Source: CAZUZS01 sp964624795
GTDB lineage: Bacteria > Calditrichota > Calditrichia > RBG-13-44-9
DNA length: 64,000 nt
Assembly (NCBI GenBank): GCA_964624795.1
Contig: CAZUZS010000019.1
Span: 1-64,000, forward strand
Direction of reading: 5' to 3'
Positions 18,196 to 27,373 of the stretch are shown piece by piece. Position numbers and translations under genes: made by a program. Within the stretch, counting starts at the first letter, position 1, and every line of letters begins with the position of its first letter. Under the pieces are notes generated by a model. It searched no databases and was not told the origin of the DNA. It saw only the letters and a list, made by a program, of their open reading frames with translations.

Positions 18196-18450
18196 CTATG
18201 TCAAAGAATTGACATGCTTCATCAGGTGCGATTTTTTATTTGCCGCAGTATTCCTATGAATTATTCCCTTCGAAACCATTTTATCTAAAAACGAGGCGGC
18301 CTTATTATAACTTGTAACGCCTTCGTCCTTATTTTCCGTGGAGACAACTTGCTTCAGAAATGTTCTCATGGTCGAGCGGTAATACCGGTTTCGCTGACGA
18401 TTCCGTTCCGCAATCTTAATTCGTTTCAAGGCTGATTTATGATGCGCCAT
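18196..18450 (-). CDS. rpsT: 30S ribosomal protein S20
   Basis: 84 residues, a basic helical protein that binds 16S rRNA. The start MAHHKSALKRIKIAERN and the later NTAANKKSHLMKHVN are characteristic of S20. The ATG whose first base is 18450 is chosen over an upstream TTG (18459) because AAGGAAG lies about nine bases upstream of it and S20 proteins begin with MA(N/H)HKSA. It has its own promoter candidate and terminator. Confidence 0.97.
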   Translation of the reverse strand: MAHHKSALKRIKIAERNRQRNRYYRSTMRTFLKQVVSTENKDEGVTSYNKAASFLDKMVSKGIIHRNTAANKKSHLMKHVNSLT

Positions 18451-18487
18451 ACAGATCAACTTCCTTTCTCTTCTTAAACAACTGTGC

Positions 18488-18518
18488 CAAATTTAATATA
18501 ATTGCATTTTTTTGTCAA
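18488..18518 (-). promoter_or_regulatory. Promoter of rpsT
   Basis: On the minus strand: TTGACA (18518-18513), a 17-bp spacer and TAAATTTG (18495-18488). This is an exact TTGACA-17-TAnnTTTG arrangement about 40 bases upstream of the rpsT start codon. Confidence 0.75.
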
Positions 18519-18580
18519 TTAAAAAATCACGTTTACAATATTTTTAAAATCCGGATAATTCTTGTTCATGCTCAATTTCG

Positions 18581-18652
18581 TACCCCCGGCAGGAATCGAA
18601 CCTGCGCGCATGGCTCCGGAGGCCATCGCTCTATCCACTGAGCTACGGGGGC
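18581..18652 (-). tRNA. tRNA-Arg (anticodon CCG)
   Basis: The reverse complement folds as a cloverleaf. The acceptor is GCCCCCG/CGGGGGT with a terminal G-U, the D arm is GCTC...GAGC, and the anticodon arm is ATGGC-CTCCGGA-GCCAT (anticodon CCG, reads CGG). The T arm is GCAGG-TTCGATT-CCTGC and the discriminator is A. CCA is not encoded. Confidence 0.95.
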
Positions 18653-19053
18653 ATTTTGACGATGCGAATTTAGGAAGGAATGATAAAGAAAACAAATGGA
18701 AATCCTTAATTATGGAAACACTTTACCGGGTGGAAGAAATAGGGCAATCCGATTATCTTGGATGTGGGCAGAAATCTTCTTGAAAGTGTCATGAAATTTC
18801 TATCCGGTTCTGTGCTTTATACCCGCTGCAAAAAACAGACCTAAACAACGACGCTTTTCATGACTAACATAACAGTGGAAAATGTTTCCTGCAGGGCTTG
18901 ACTGTCATACGCTTTTTGAAAATATTTTTAGATGTGCATATCGCTAAATGGTATTATCTTTGAATTCGGGGTGAAAAGAATAGGTACCGGCTCACCCGGA
19001 AGAAGATATCGGCAAATTGGTGGTATAGTAATCTCTAACAGAGGATGATTAGA
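18653..19053. other. Intergenic region, tRNA-Arg to M14 peptidase
   Basis: About 400 bases without a supported gene. It contains TATCTTTG at 18955-18962, which matches the -10 type TAnnTTTG. The expected -35 position (18932-18937) is poor. TTGACT (18898-18903) with AATATT 17 bases on is an alternative. The promoter of the M14 peptidase should lie here, but the exact site is uncertain. Confidence 0.4.
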
Positions 19054-20835
19054 ATGAATAATAAATATTCTGTGATTGTCCTGGTCGTGCTCATTGCGCT
19101 GATGGGATCGTTATGGGCGGGCGAGGACTGGACAACCTTCTACGAAAAGTCCGAATTCAAAAAAACGCCTTCATACCAGGAAACGATCGATTATTGCAGC
19201 CGGTTGGACAAGGCTTTCGACATGGTAAAGTTAATGGGCTTTGGCGAATCACCGCAGGGCCGCATGTTGCCGCTGGTTGTGGCGGACAAAAATAATAATT
19301 TTACCCCGGAATCTGTTCGAAAAAGTGGAAATGTTGTAATGCTGGTGGAGGCAGGAATCCATGCCGGTGAAATAGATGGAAAAGATGCGGGTCTGATGTT
19401 GGTGCGGGACATGGTGATCAACAAAAAGTTGTCGAATTTGCTCGATCATGTCACCCTGTTGTTTATCCCTGTTTTCAACGTGGATGGGCATGAACGATTT
19501 GGGCCATATAACCGGATCAACCAGAACGGGCCGGAAGAGATGGGCTGGCGCACGACTGCGCAAAACCTGAATCTGAATCGCGATTTTTTGAAAGCGGATG
19601 CGCCGGAAATGCAGGCCTGGCTGAAACTTTTTGACAACTGGCTGCCGGATTTGCTGGTGGATTGCCATGTGACCGATGGAGCGGATTACCAATATGCGCT
19701 TACCTACGGCCTGGAGGAATTTGCAAATGTGGCAAAGCCGGTGCGCGATTTCAGCATTAATGTGCTGGAACCTTACTTGAACCGAAAAATGAAAGACGAC
19801 GGCATCCCGATTTTCCCATATATCATGTTTCGTGACTGGTCGGACATTCGGAGCGGGCTGGTGTCAGGTGCTGCTTTGCCGCGCTATTCAACGGGTTACG
19901 GTGCGGTTCAGAATCGCATATTCTATCTGATCGAGACACACATGCTGAAAGATTATCATACACGGGTGAATGCCACGTATCACTTGTTGATGCACATGAT
20001 GGAACTGGCCAATCAGCAGGTAGCGGAGTTGAAGAAGATAAACCGCGAAGCAGACATGCTGACCGCGAATTCACTTACCGGAAGCTACCTCCCGCTGAAT
20101 ATGCAAACTTCCATGACCGACAGCGATATGGTGGATTTCCTCGGTGTGGAGTACGACCGTGTGCCCAGTGAAATTTCCGGCACCGACCAGGTAATCTACC
20201 ATCCCGATAAGCCCAAAACCTACCGGATGGCCTATTATGATAAAGTACATCCGTCAGATTCGGCGCTTGTGCCCTGCGCGTACCTGATTCCGCAGGAATG
20301 GAATTTACAGATCGAAAGGCTAAAGTTGCACGGTGTTGTCGTTAAGCGGCTCGCAAAGGACACTACGCTGCGGGTAAGCACATATCGATTTTCGGACGCA
20401 AAATGGGATGAGCAACCGTTCGAGGGGCATCATCGGGTAAGCTTTAAGGAGAAGCGCATCACTGAAGAACGCCATTTTATGAAAGGAACAGCCGTGATCC
20501 TCCTGAACCAGCGGACAAACCGGGTCATTGTCAACTTCCTGGAGCCAAAGGCGCCGGACTCTTTTATTTCTTGGGGTTACTGGGATTCGATTTTCGAGAG
20601 AAAAGAATATGCCGAAGGGTATGTTCTGGAAAAATTAGCCAGGGAAATGTTGGCCGCGAATCCGGAATTGGAGGAGGGATTTCAGGAAAGGCTGGCCACT
20701 GATTCCACCTTTGCAGCAAGCCCCAGGATGCGGCTGAATTTCTTCTACGAGCGATCGCCCTACTGGGACAAGCAAAAGGACCTTTATCCGGTAGGTGCGG
20801 TGATAACCCCCGTGCGGCTTCCCCTTGAAGAATAA
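19054..20835 (+). CDS. Exported M14-family zinc carboxypeptidase
   Basis: 593 residues. The start at 19054 is chosen because AGAGG (19039-19043) is about ten bases upstream; the ATG at 19045 would be too close to it. A signal peptide (MNNKYSVIVLVVLIALMGSLWAG) leads it out of the cytoplasm. Zinc ligands of the M14 fold are visible as HAGEIDGKD (His103, Glu106) and DCHVTDG (His205), with an NLNRDF segment between. It removes C-terminal residues from peptides or acts on a related substrate. The C-terminal 200 residues are not recognised. It stands alone between a tRNA and dgt. Confidence 0.87.
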   Translation: MNNKYSVIVLVVLIALMGSLWAGEDWTTFYEKSEFKKTPSYQETIDYCSRLDKAFDMVKLMGFGESPQGRMLPLVVADKNNNFTPESVRKSGNVVMLVEAGIHAGEIDGKDAGLMLVRDMVINKKLSNLLDHVTLLFIPVFNVDGHERFGPYNRINQNGPEEMGWRTTAQNLNLNRDFLKADAPEMQAWLKLFDNWLPDLLVDCHVTDGADYQYALTYGLEEFANVAKPVRDFSINVLEPYLNRKMKDDGIPIFPYIMFRDWSDIRSGLVSGAALPRYSTGYGAVQNRIFYLIETHMLKDYHTRVNATYHLLMHMMELANQQVAELKKINREADMLTANSLTGSYLPLNMQTSMTDSDMVDFLGVEYDRVPSEISGTDQVIYHPDKPKTYRMAYYDKVHPSDSALVPCAYLIPQEWNLQIERLKLHGVVVKRLAKDTTLRVSTYRFSDAKWDEQPFEGHHRVSFKEKRITEERHFMKGTAVILLNQRTNRVIVNFLEPKAPDSFISWGYWDSIFERKEYAEGYVLEKLAREMLAANPELEEGFQERLATDSTFAASPRMRLNFFYERSPYWDKQKDLYPVGAVITPVRLPLEE

Positions 20836-20917
20836 GCCACACTAAGGCGACTATGTTTAACGTGCAGCCAGGAGCGTATTGGTGCCTTAAGGAATGGCTA
20901 ACAGGAGAAGATGTTAA

Positions 20918-22189
20918 ATGAAAACGAAAAACACATTTTACAGCGATTTTGATTTTGAACCAGTTGAAGAAGGCTCTCCTCTGGATTACCGCACGGTATT
21001 TCAGCGCGACCGGGACCGGATCATTCACAGCTCGTCTTTCCGCCGGTTGCAGGCCAAAACGCAGGTGTTCCTTTCCGGTGAATACGATTTTTATCGAACC
21101 CGCCTGACGCATTCCATCGAGGTCGCCCAAATCGGGCGATCAATCTGTAATTTTCTCCGTGAGGAAAGCCCGCTGCTCTCGAATGACTTTTTTATTGATT
21201 CTGACCTGGTGGAAGCCGCCTGTCTCACACATGATTTGGGGCATCCACCTTTCGGCCATGCCGGCGAACGCACCCTGAACCAGATAATGAAGGAATATGG
21301 CGGGTTTGAGGGGAATGCACAAACCTTGAGAACGCTGACGGAGACCTTTTATTCGGATGGCGGGAAAAGAAAGGGGATGAATCCCAGCCGTGCCTTCCTG
21401 GATGGTATCATGAAATACAAGACTCTTTTTGGTGAATTGAAATCACCGGAAAACCATTTTCTTTATGATAACCAATCCAAATACCTGCATTTTGTATTTG
21501 GCGGACTATCGGTTCCGGACAGTTATCCACCAGGTAAAAAGCGGGATACGCTGCGCAGCATCGAATGCCAGATAATGGATTGGGCAGATGATACCGCTTA
21601 TTCATTGAATGATATCATCGATGGCAGCAATGCGGGATTTATTACAGCCCGCAAGTTAGCCGGGTGGGGTGCCGATCGACAAATTGATAAATCTCAGTCT
21701 GCTTTGCTAGACAACCTGCTGCAGCAAATGCATACCGAAAACATAGAGCGGGTATTTGCCCGCAAAGTTGGTGATTTTATTCGAGCTGTGCGTTTGGAAA
21801 AAAGAGTTAATTTTATGAGTGGACTAACCAGCCGGCATTGTTTTAGTTTAGTGATCGATCCGGTTGTTCAGAAGGAAGCGGAATTTTACAAGAAAATTGC
21901 AGTTGATCTGGTATTTCGTTCCCCCCAGCTCCATCAATTGGAATATAAATGGGATTTCATTCTCAAACAGTTATTTGGAGCGCTGGAGAAGAATTATCTT
22001 ACCCCGAAAGGGTCCGGTTTCAGGATATTGTCTGAAGAAACCGACCGCACCTTGAGGCAGGAAGGTGACCCCCAAATAAAAGCACGCCTAATTTGCGATC
22101 AGCTTGCCGGAATGACCGATGTCTTTGCGATTCGCACCTACAAACGTTTATACGATCCTGATTTTGGGTCAATTGTCGATTTGATTTAA
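20918..22189 (+). CDS. dgt: Deoxyguanosinetriphosphate triphosphohydrolase-like
   Basis: 423 residues of the HD superfamily. It hydrolyses dNTPs (typically dGTP) to the nucleoside and triphosphate and so affects the nucleotide pool. Motifs: FQRDRDRIIHSSSFRRL and QVF at the N-terminus, RLTHSIEVAQIGRSI (metal His), HDLGHPPFGHAGE with the HD pair at 105-106, and MDWADDTAYSLND for the final Asp. AGGAGAAG precedes the ATG. The length fits the dGTPase type 2 group. Confidence 0.93.
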   Translation: MKTKNTFYSDFDFEPVEEGSPLDYRTVFQRDRDRIIHSSSFRRLQAKTQVFLSGEYDFYRTRLTHSIEVAQIGRSICNFLREESPLLSNDFFIDSDLVEAACLTHDLGHPPFGHAGERTLNQIMKEYGGFEGNAQTLRTLTETFYSDGGKRKGMNPSRAFLDGIMKYKTLFGELKSPENHFLYDNQSKYLHFVFGGLSVPDSYPPGKKRDTLRSIECQIMDWADDTAYSLNDIIDGSNAGFITARKLAGWGADRQIDKSQSALLDNLLQQMHTENIERVFARKVGDFIRAVRLEKRVNFMSGLTSRHCFSLVIDPVVQKEAEFYKKIAVDLVFRSPQLHQLEYKWDFILKQLFGALEKNYLTPKGSGFRILSEETDRTLRQEGDPQIKARLICDQLAGMTDVFAIRTYKRLYDPDFGSIVDLI

Positions 22190-22516
22190 TACCAATCGGA
22201 AATGGCATCGAAGTTCTATAATAATTCAAAACCCGGAATCCCGACACAGAATTCGAAGATAGTGGCTCCTATTGCGACGTGTCGGTTGCCTCAATATTCT
22301 GATATTGATTTCCTGTGATAAGTATCATAAGGAATTCAGCGATGGTGCTTAAGTTGGTCTGGCTTGATAAAGGGATTTTGTGCTTAGTCAGGGAAGATTC
22401 GCATGTTATTAATTTCTTCAAATATAGTTTTTATTATCGGCGTTTGGTCTCAGCACTTGAGGGCGCAAGGTAATATTTTCAAAATCGGCAGATGGTCAGA
22501 AGTTTTTTCTCATGAG
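22190..22516. other. Intergenic region before the polysaccharide locus
   Basis: About 330 bases between dgt and the first export gene. The export frame is open from 22403, but residues before Met39 look non-coding and would sit ahead of a signal peptide, so I leave them out. I could not identify a promoter matching the pattern seen elsewhere, although one should be here. Confidence 0.4.
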
Positions 22517-23272
22517 ATGGCCAACACGGGTTCGAAAGCACTCGTCGGTTTGATCTTTATTGTTGCCCTGGTTTTCTGGGGAGGATGTGCTGGTAACAGC
22601 CCGCACACAAGCCCGGGCAATTCCACCGAATCGATGCGTTTTGCCTATCAGCCAAAATCTCCTGCAAATCCCGAAAATGTTCCGGAGTACAAGATCGGCT
22701 ATAATGATTTATTGGAAATAAAATTCTTCAACAATCCGGATTTTAACGAAACCGTGCGTGTGCGTCCCGATGGACGAATTACCCTTCAGAGAATCGGCGA
22801 TATTTTTGTTATTGGCAGAACCCCGGCCCAGCTTTGCAGCCGGGTAGATTCGGTGTACAGCCGGATTATCCGGAGTCCGGAAATTACGGTTTTCGTTAGG
22901 GAATTTGGTGGTCTCAATTTTTACGTTTTGGGTGCGGTATCGAAACCAGGAAGCTACCTGTATGAGAAGAATATGAATGTTTTGCAAGCTGTCGCGATAG
23001 CCGGCGGCGAATTGCAGGGTGCGAAGCTTACATCAGTCTTTGTGTTACGGAAAAGAGTTGATGGCTACATATATGTTAACAAGGTAAATGTTAAACCCGG
23101 CCGTATTGCAGACATTCTTTCCCAAAATATTTTTATTGAACCATACGATATTATATATGTCCCCAAAACCTTTTTTGGAAAGACGACCGATTTTATGCGC
23201 CGTTTGTTCGAGGGATATTTGCCTCCCCTGGATTTGTACTTGCGCACGGTTTATTTTTATAATCGAAAATGA
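22517..23272 (+). CDS. Polysaccharide export lipoprotein (Wza-like)
   Basis: 251 residues. The ATG at 22517 is used because it places a lipoprotein signal first (MANTGSKALVGLIFIVALVF, then WGGC). A Poly_export domain follows (YKIGYNDLLEIKFFNNPDF, VRPDGRITLQRIGDIFVIG), then an SLBB segment (FYVLGAVSKPGSYLYEKNMNVLQAVAIAGG). Such proteins form the outer-membrane export channel of capsule and exopolysaccharide systems. It opens the 23-kb polysaccharide locus. No clear Shine-Dalgarno is visible, so the start rests on the signal sequence. Confidence 0.88.
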   Translation: MANTGSKALVGLIFIVALVFWGGCAGNSPHTSPGNSTESMRFAYQPKSPANPENVPEYKIGYNDLLEIKFFNNPDFNETVRVRPDGRITLQRIGDIFVIGRTPAQLCSRVDSVYSRIIRSPEITVFVREFGGLNFYVLGAVSKPGSYLYEKNMNVLQAVAIAGGELQGAKLTSVFVLRKRVDGYIYVNKVNVKPGRIADILSQNIFIEPYDIIYVPKTFFGKTTDFMRRLFEGYLPPLDLYLRTVYFYNRK

Positions 23273-23323
23273 ATTGGCTTTGAAATAGAAAATTAAAACG
23301 CGAAACCAGGTATCGTAAAAAAT

Positions 23324-24328
23324 ATGTACCTTGAACACTTTTCATTAAAAGAAGAACCTTTTAGTCTGACACCGAATCCAGACTACCTCTTCCTGAGTGA
23401 GGGACACAAGGAAGCTTTGGCTCGCGTCCAGTTTGGCATCGAGACGAGACGCGGGTTTATTGTATTAACGGGAGAAGTTGGCTCGGGCAAAACCACGATT
23501 ATTCGGACCTATTTAAAAAAACATCCTCCCGAGCAAAAAGTCGCGTTGGTGATAAACACCAAGGTTACAGCCAAGAATTTATTGCAGAACATCTGCAAGG
23601 ATTTTGAAATTAAGGCAGATTATACTAAATTGTCAAAGGACGGTCTTTTAAATATTCTATACGATTTTATTCTCAAGAACTCCTTTTATGGGAATAACCT
23701 GGTTGTCATTATCGATGAAGCCCATGATTTGGGTGCGCGGCAATTAGAGGAAGTGCGTCTTTTAACAAATCTGGAAACCAATACAAGCAAACTTCTTCAG
23801 GTAGTGCTGGTCGGACAGCCTGAATTATGGGAGCTGCTCAATATGCCTGAATTGCGTTCCCTAAAACAGCGTATTCAAATGCATTATCATTTGAAACCGC
23901 TGGATTTTTCAAATGTGCAGAGATATATAAATCATCGGCTGAAATGTGCCGGCTCGAACCGAAAGGATATTTTCACATCAACAGCTTTGCAAAGGATATA
24001 TCGGCTTTCCGGAGGCGTACCACGCGTTGTAAATGTTATTTGTTCCAATGCCCTCCTGATGGCCTACAGCAAAGGAATAAATAAAATCGATCTTCCTCTC
24101 ATTGAAGAAGTTGCCAACGAATTTACACCGAGAAATAATTCAAAAACAGACGATCGGTCTGCGGAACCGGCGTCAGGTTCTACTCAACAAGCTGCAGAAT
24201 TCCCCGCTTGTCCAAAATATTCGCGCTGGGGTTTATGGTTGGCGATCATTGTCGGCGGCTTTTTCGCATTCGAACTGGGAGTTCAAATATTAGCATTGTA
24301 TTTGGGCAAGATTTTAAAACTTTTTTGA
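23324..24328 (+). CDS. GspA/ExeA-like AAA ATPase, membrane-anchored
   Basis: 334 residues. The start MYLEHFSLKEEPFSLTPNP is typical of the ExeA family and of the ATPase found in XrtA-type polysaccharide loci. Walker A is GEVGSGKT (50-57) and Walker B is VVIIDEAHDL. Sensor-type residues lie in RLSGGVPRVVNVICSNAL. One transmembrane helix near the C-terminus (LWLAIIVGGFFAFELGVQILAL) ties it to the inner membrane. Its likely role is energising or assembling the polysaccharide machinery; the exact function is not known for this family in such loci. Confidence 0.85.
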   Translation: MYLEHFSLKEEPFSLTPNPDYLFLSEGHKEALARVQFGIETRRGFIVLTGEVGSGKTTIIRTYLKKHPPEQKVALVINTKVTAKNLLQNICKDFEIKADYTKLSKDGLLNILYDFILKNSFYGNNLVVIIDEAHDLGARQLEEVRLLTNLETNTSKLLQVVLVGQPELWELLNMPELRSLKQRIQMHYHLKPLDFSNVQRYINHRLKCAGSNRKDIFTSTALQRIYRLSGGVPRVVNVICSNALLMAYSKGINKIDLPLIEEVANEFTPRNNSKTDDRSAEPASGSTQQAAEFPACPKYSRWGLWLAIIVGGFFAFELGVQILALYLGKILKLF

Positions 24329-24343
24329 TGGGCATTTTAAATT

Positions 24344-25135
24344 ATGGGTTACATCTATAATATTCTTGAAAAAAACGATCGCTTCATGCAGTTCTCTGCA
24401 AAAGAGACCAATGGATTGTCGCGAAATCTTGGTGACATTTCTCTTGCAGCGCAAAATTTTAACCTGAAGCAATTTCCGGACGTTCTGAAAGAAATCTATA
24501 TATTAAAAGAGAATCTTTCCGTTTTATTAAGCGAAAGCAACCAGAAAGTTTACGCGTTTACGAGTCCCCACGCGGGAGAAGGTGTTACCACCATCGTTTC
24601 GCACCTGGCTTTTGTATGGGCGAAATCCTTTGTTTCCGTTCCCGGCGATCTGAATCTTTCTCCCAAACGAAAGGTGCTTGTCATCGATGCCAATCGCCAA
24701 AGTCCTCAGCTCCATGCTCATTTTAAAATTGAGCAGGCGTCCGGCCTTTCCGATTTCCTTTCCGGAGCAGCGCCGCTTGACCGGGTCGTACGGACGGTTG
24801 TCGGCAAGAATCTGTACATTATAACGGCCGGAGGCGCAAATGATTTAGATGAAGAGATATTCTCATCTCCGCGTTTTGCTCGATTGCTGCAAAAACTCGA
24901 GGAAAAATTTGATGTCATTCTGGTTGATACACCCCCAATCCTGAACTCATCCGAGAGCATCCCACTGGCGAAGGCTTTTAAGAATTATATACTTGTAATT
25001 AACTCACAGAAAACACGCACTTCAATTGCCCAAAAGGCAGTCGAACGGCTTTTGTTTTATCACGCATCCGTAAAAGGGATTGTAATGAACCAGAGACGTT
25101 TTTATGTGCCAGATACCCTGTACAAAAAACTTTAA
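24344..25135 (+). CDS. CpsD/BY-kinase-like protein with altered Walker A
   Basis: 263 residues of the bacterial tyrosine kinase/ParA-like fold that works with Wzz/GumC co-polymerases. Walker A lies in SPHAGEGVTT (Val81 where GEGKST/T has Lys), Walker A' is VLVIDANRQSPQLH, and Walker B is FDVILVDTPPIL. The terminal Tyr cluster is poor; only two Tyr occur in the last 12 residues. With the Lys missing, kinase activity is doubtful, but related non-Lys versions occur in polysaccharide loci. The co-polymerase partner is probably the gene at 29709. Confidence 0.82.
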   Translation: MGYIYNILEKNDRFMQFSAKETNGLSRNLGDISLAAQNFNLKQFPDVLKEIYILKENLSVLLSESNQKVYAFTSPHAGEGVTTIVSHLAFVWAKSFVSVPGDLNLSPKRKVLVIDANRQSPQLHAHFKIEQASGLSDFLSGAAPLDRVVRTVVGKNLYIITAGGANDLDEEIFSSPRFARLLQKLEEKFDVILVDTPPILNSSESIPLAKAFKNYILVINSQKTRTSIAQKAVERLLFYHASVKGIVMNQRRFYVPDTLYKKL

Positions 25136-25140
25136 AAGAA

Positions 25141-26325
25141 ATGATGGCTATTAAGAACAGAAAATTGCAGGATAAATTGATAATCACGGATCGCTATGCA
25201 AATTTCGTCGAGGCAGATGGTTTTCTCAAGAATCTGGAACGGGATTTTCGGGAAGGCGGCAAAAACAGGGACATCCCGACTGTCGCCAAACTGGAAATTG
25301 TCCCAAAAAATGGCGACCGGCCTTTCTCTGTCTGGCCTGCACAAAACCTGGTGCAGGTAATATCGCACAACATTCGCGGCCAGGATTATTGGATGTTGCT
25401 GGATACATGCCTGTACATCTGTTTCTCACGCTGCGATAAGTTTAGTGTAGCAAGCTGTATAAATCGTCTCGACGGTACTTTGCAGAAATCGCAGCCGGTC
25501 GATTTTTTGAAGAACTTCGAAATCCGAAGAAGTTATTTCGATTATTTTGAAATCGTTGTTGAATTGCAGAATCTGGTGAAATCCTCTAATTGGATGAAGA
25601 GGAAAGACAGATCGAATCCGGCAAAGAAAAGTGAAGTGATCGATGTTTTCAAGACGGCGTCTCTTCCATTCGATTGGCGGCTGATCGCACCACCTTACAG
25701 CACCAATTACCAAAAGCGCGTTAAGCGAATAATGGATATTATCTTGTCATTGTTATTCATCGGTTTTTTCCTCCCGCTGGGGCTCCTCATCGGTATTGCC
25801 ATTTTTATCGACTCTCCGGGCCCGATTCTTTTTCGGCAAAAGCGGGTCGGGCATCTGGGGAAAACATTTTTCATCTATAAATTTCGCACTATGAATGCCA
25901 AGGCTGAAAACGAGTTTAGCCACAACCATCTGATTGAATTAATTACTTCTGCGGAGATGTCTACCAGTGAGCTCAGAACGGCCTACGCGAATCATTTGGA
26001 CTCTTCACTAACAAGGATAGGCAGGCTTCTAAGGAAGACGAGCCTGGATGAAATTCCCCAAATCATCAACATTTTAAAGAATGAAATGAGCTTTGTTGGG
26101 CCACGTCCCCACCCTGTTTACGAAGTTGAAAAATATAAAAAGTGGTATTACCAGCGACTTATTGTGAAACCGGGATTAACAGGACTTTCGAAGATATCGC
26201 TGCGTTTTTCGCCTGATAATTATGAGGAAACCATGCGTTTGGATCTGCGCTATGTGCGCGACTGGTCGCTTTGGCTGGACTTAAAAATAGTATTTAACAC
26301 TTTTAATACAATTCTTTCGGAATAG
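25141..26325 (+). CDS. Priming sugar-phosphate transferase (WcaJ/PssY-like)
   Basis: 394 residues. The C-terminal 210 form the bacterial sugar transferase domain: KRVKRIMDIILSLLFIGFF (membrane re-entrant helix), SPGPILFRQKRVG, FIYKFRTMN, SLDEIPQIINILKNEMSFVG with PRP next. It moves a sugar phosphate from a UDP-sugar to undecaprenyl phosphate, the first step of repeat-unit assembly. About 50 residues between KFRTMN and the DEIPQ motif are an insertion of moderate length. The N-terminal 185 residues are soluble and unrecognised rather than the multi-helix region of WcaJ. It starts at ATG 25141 or 25144. Confidence 0.88.
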   Translation: MMAIKNRKLQDKLIITDRYANFVEADGFLKNLERDFREGGKNRDIPTVAKLEIVPKNGDRPFSVWPAQNLVQVISHNIRGQDYWMLLDTCLYICFSRCDKFSVASCINRLDGTLQKSQPVDFLKNFEIRRSYFDYFEIVVELQNLVKSSNWMKRKDRSNPAKKSEVIDVFKTASLPFDWRLIAPPYSTNYQKRVKRIMDIILSLLFIGFFLPLGLLIGIAIFIDSPGPILFRQKRVGHLGKTFFIYKFRTMNAKAENEFSHNHLIELITSAEMSTSELRTAYANHLDSSLTRIGRLLRKTSLDEIPQIINILKNEMSFVGPRPHPVYEVEKYKKWYYQRLIVKPGLTGLSKISLRFSPDNYEETMRLDLRYVRDWSLWLDLKIVFNTFNTILSE

Positions 26326-26356
26326 CATTGATTAAACCACGTAAGGGACTACGAAT

Positions 26357-27373
26357 ATGTTTCTTTATGGAAAAAGAATCTTGGTAACCGGCGGTGCAGG
26401 ATTTGTGGGATCAAATCTTGTGGACCGACTTGTTGAATTGAACGCAGAAGTCACTGTTTTGGATGATTTGTTTACCGGAAAGCTTTCGAATATTGAGAAT
26501 CGCGATCGGATTCGTTTTGTTGGTGGCTCTGTTGCTGACTACGACCTCGTGGAGGAACTCAGTGCAGAATCAGATTGTGTCTTCAGCCTTGCGGTTAGGA
26601 ATATTATTGTCTCCACAAAAAATCCCCACCAGGATTTTGAGGTGAATGCCCGCGGAACATTCAATGTTTTGCAGGCGGCCAGGAAACGGGGGGTCAAACG
26701 TGTTGTCTACATTTCTTCCGCTTCAGTTTATGGGAATTCCCGTTACCTGCCGATTAATGAGGATGATGGTTACAATATCCTAAATCCTTATGCGGCCAGC
26801 AAAATGACTGGGGAAAACTATTGCATGGCATTCCACGAAAGTTACAAAGTGCCGGTTACGGTTCTTCGCTATTCCAACGTATATGGGATTCGTCAGAATC
26901 CCTCGAATCCTTACTGCGGGGTAGTTTCTAAATTTTTCGAATCTGTATTGGACGAACAGCCGCCGCAGATCCACGGCGACGGAGAGCAGAGCCGGGATTT
27001 TACTTATGTGGGAGACGTAGTGGAAGCCACAATTTTGGCTGCTGTTCAGGATAAAGCAATCGGCGAGGTATTTAATGTCGGCACCGGAATTGAGACCAGC
27101 ATTAACACATTGGCTCGGACGATTCTGGAGATCGCCAACCTGGATGTTGAACCCGATTATATCGACAAAAGGGACATCGACAATATCCGCCGCCGGGTAA
27201 TGAATATCGAAAAGATAAGAAAATACATCCGCTGGGTTCCCACCACCACACTCAACAAAGGATTATTCAGAACGTACGAATGGTTAAGATCAAATAGCTT
27301 TAACGGGAACGGAAAGCTTCAACCAAGTAAAGAAGAGGAAAATGGAATATATCAAATTTCTCAAAAATCATAG
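26357..27373 (+). CDS. UDP-glucose 4-epimerase-like SDR
   Basis: 338 residues. The Rossmann motif is GGAGFVGSNL, the adenine-ribose segment is VLDDLFTGKLSNI, and the catalytic residues are SSASVYG and YAASK. LRYSNVYGIRQNP and GDGEQSRDFTYVGDVV are typical of GalE/WbpP-like epimerases acting on nucleotide sugars. It would supply an epimerised sugar for the polysaccharide; substrate specificity cannot be read. An AAGGGA Shine-Dalgarno is present. Its end overlaps the next gene by 32 bases in another frame. Confidence 0.88.
   Translation: MFLYGKRILVTGGAGFVGSNLVDRLVELNAEVTVLDDLFTGKLSNIENRDRIRFVGGSVADYDLVEELSAESDCVFSLAVRNIIVSTKNPHQDFEVNARGTFNVLQAARKRGVKRVVYISSASVYGNSRYLPINEDDGYNILNPYAASKMTGENYCMAFHESYKVPVTVLRYSNVYGIRQNPSNPYCGVVSKFFESVLDEQPPQIHGDGEQSRDFTYVGDVVEATILAAVQDKAIGEVFNVGTGIETSINTLARTILEIANLDVEPDYIDKRDIDNIRRRVMNIEKIRKYIRWVPTTTLNKGLFRTYEWLRSNSFNGNGKLQPSKEEENGIYQISQKS

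Noticed and set aside
22403..22516. Extended N-terminus for the polysaccharide export protein
   Set aside because: It would put 38 unrelated residues ahead of a clear lipoprotein signal peptide.
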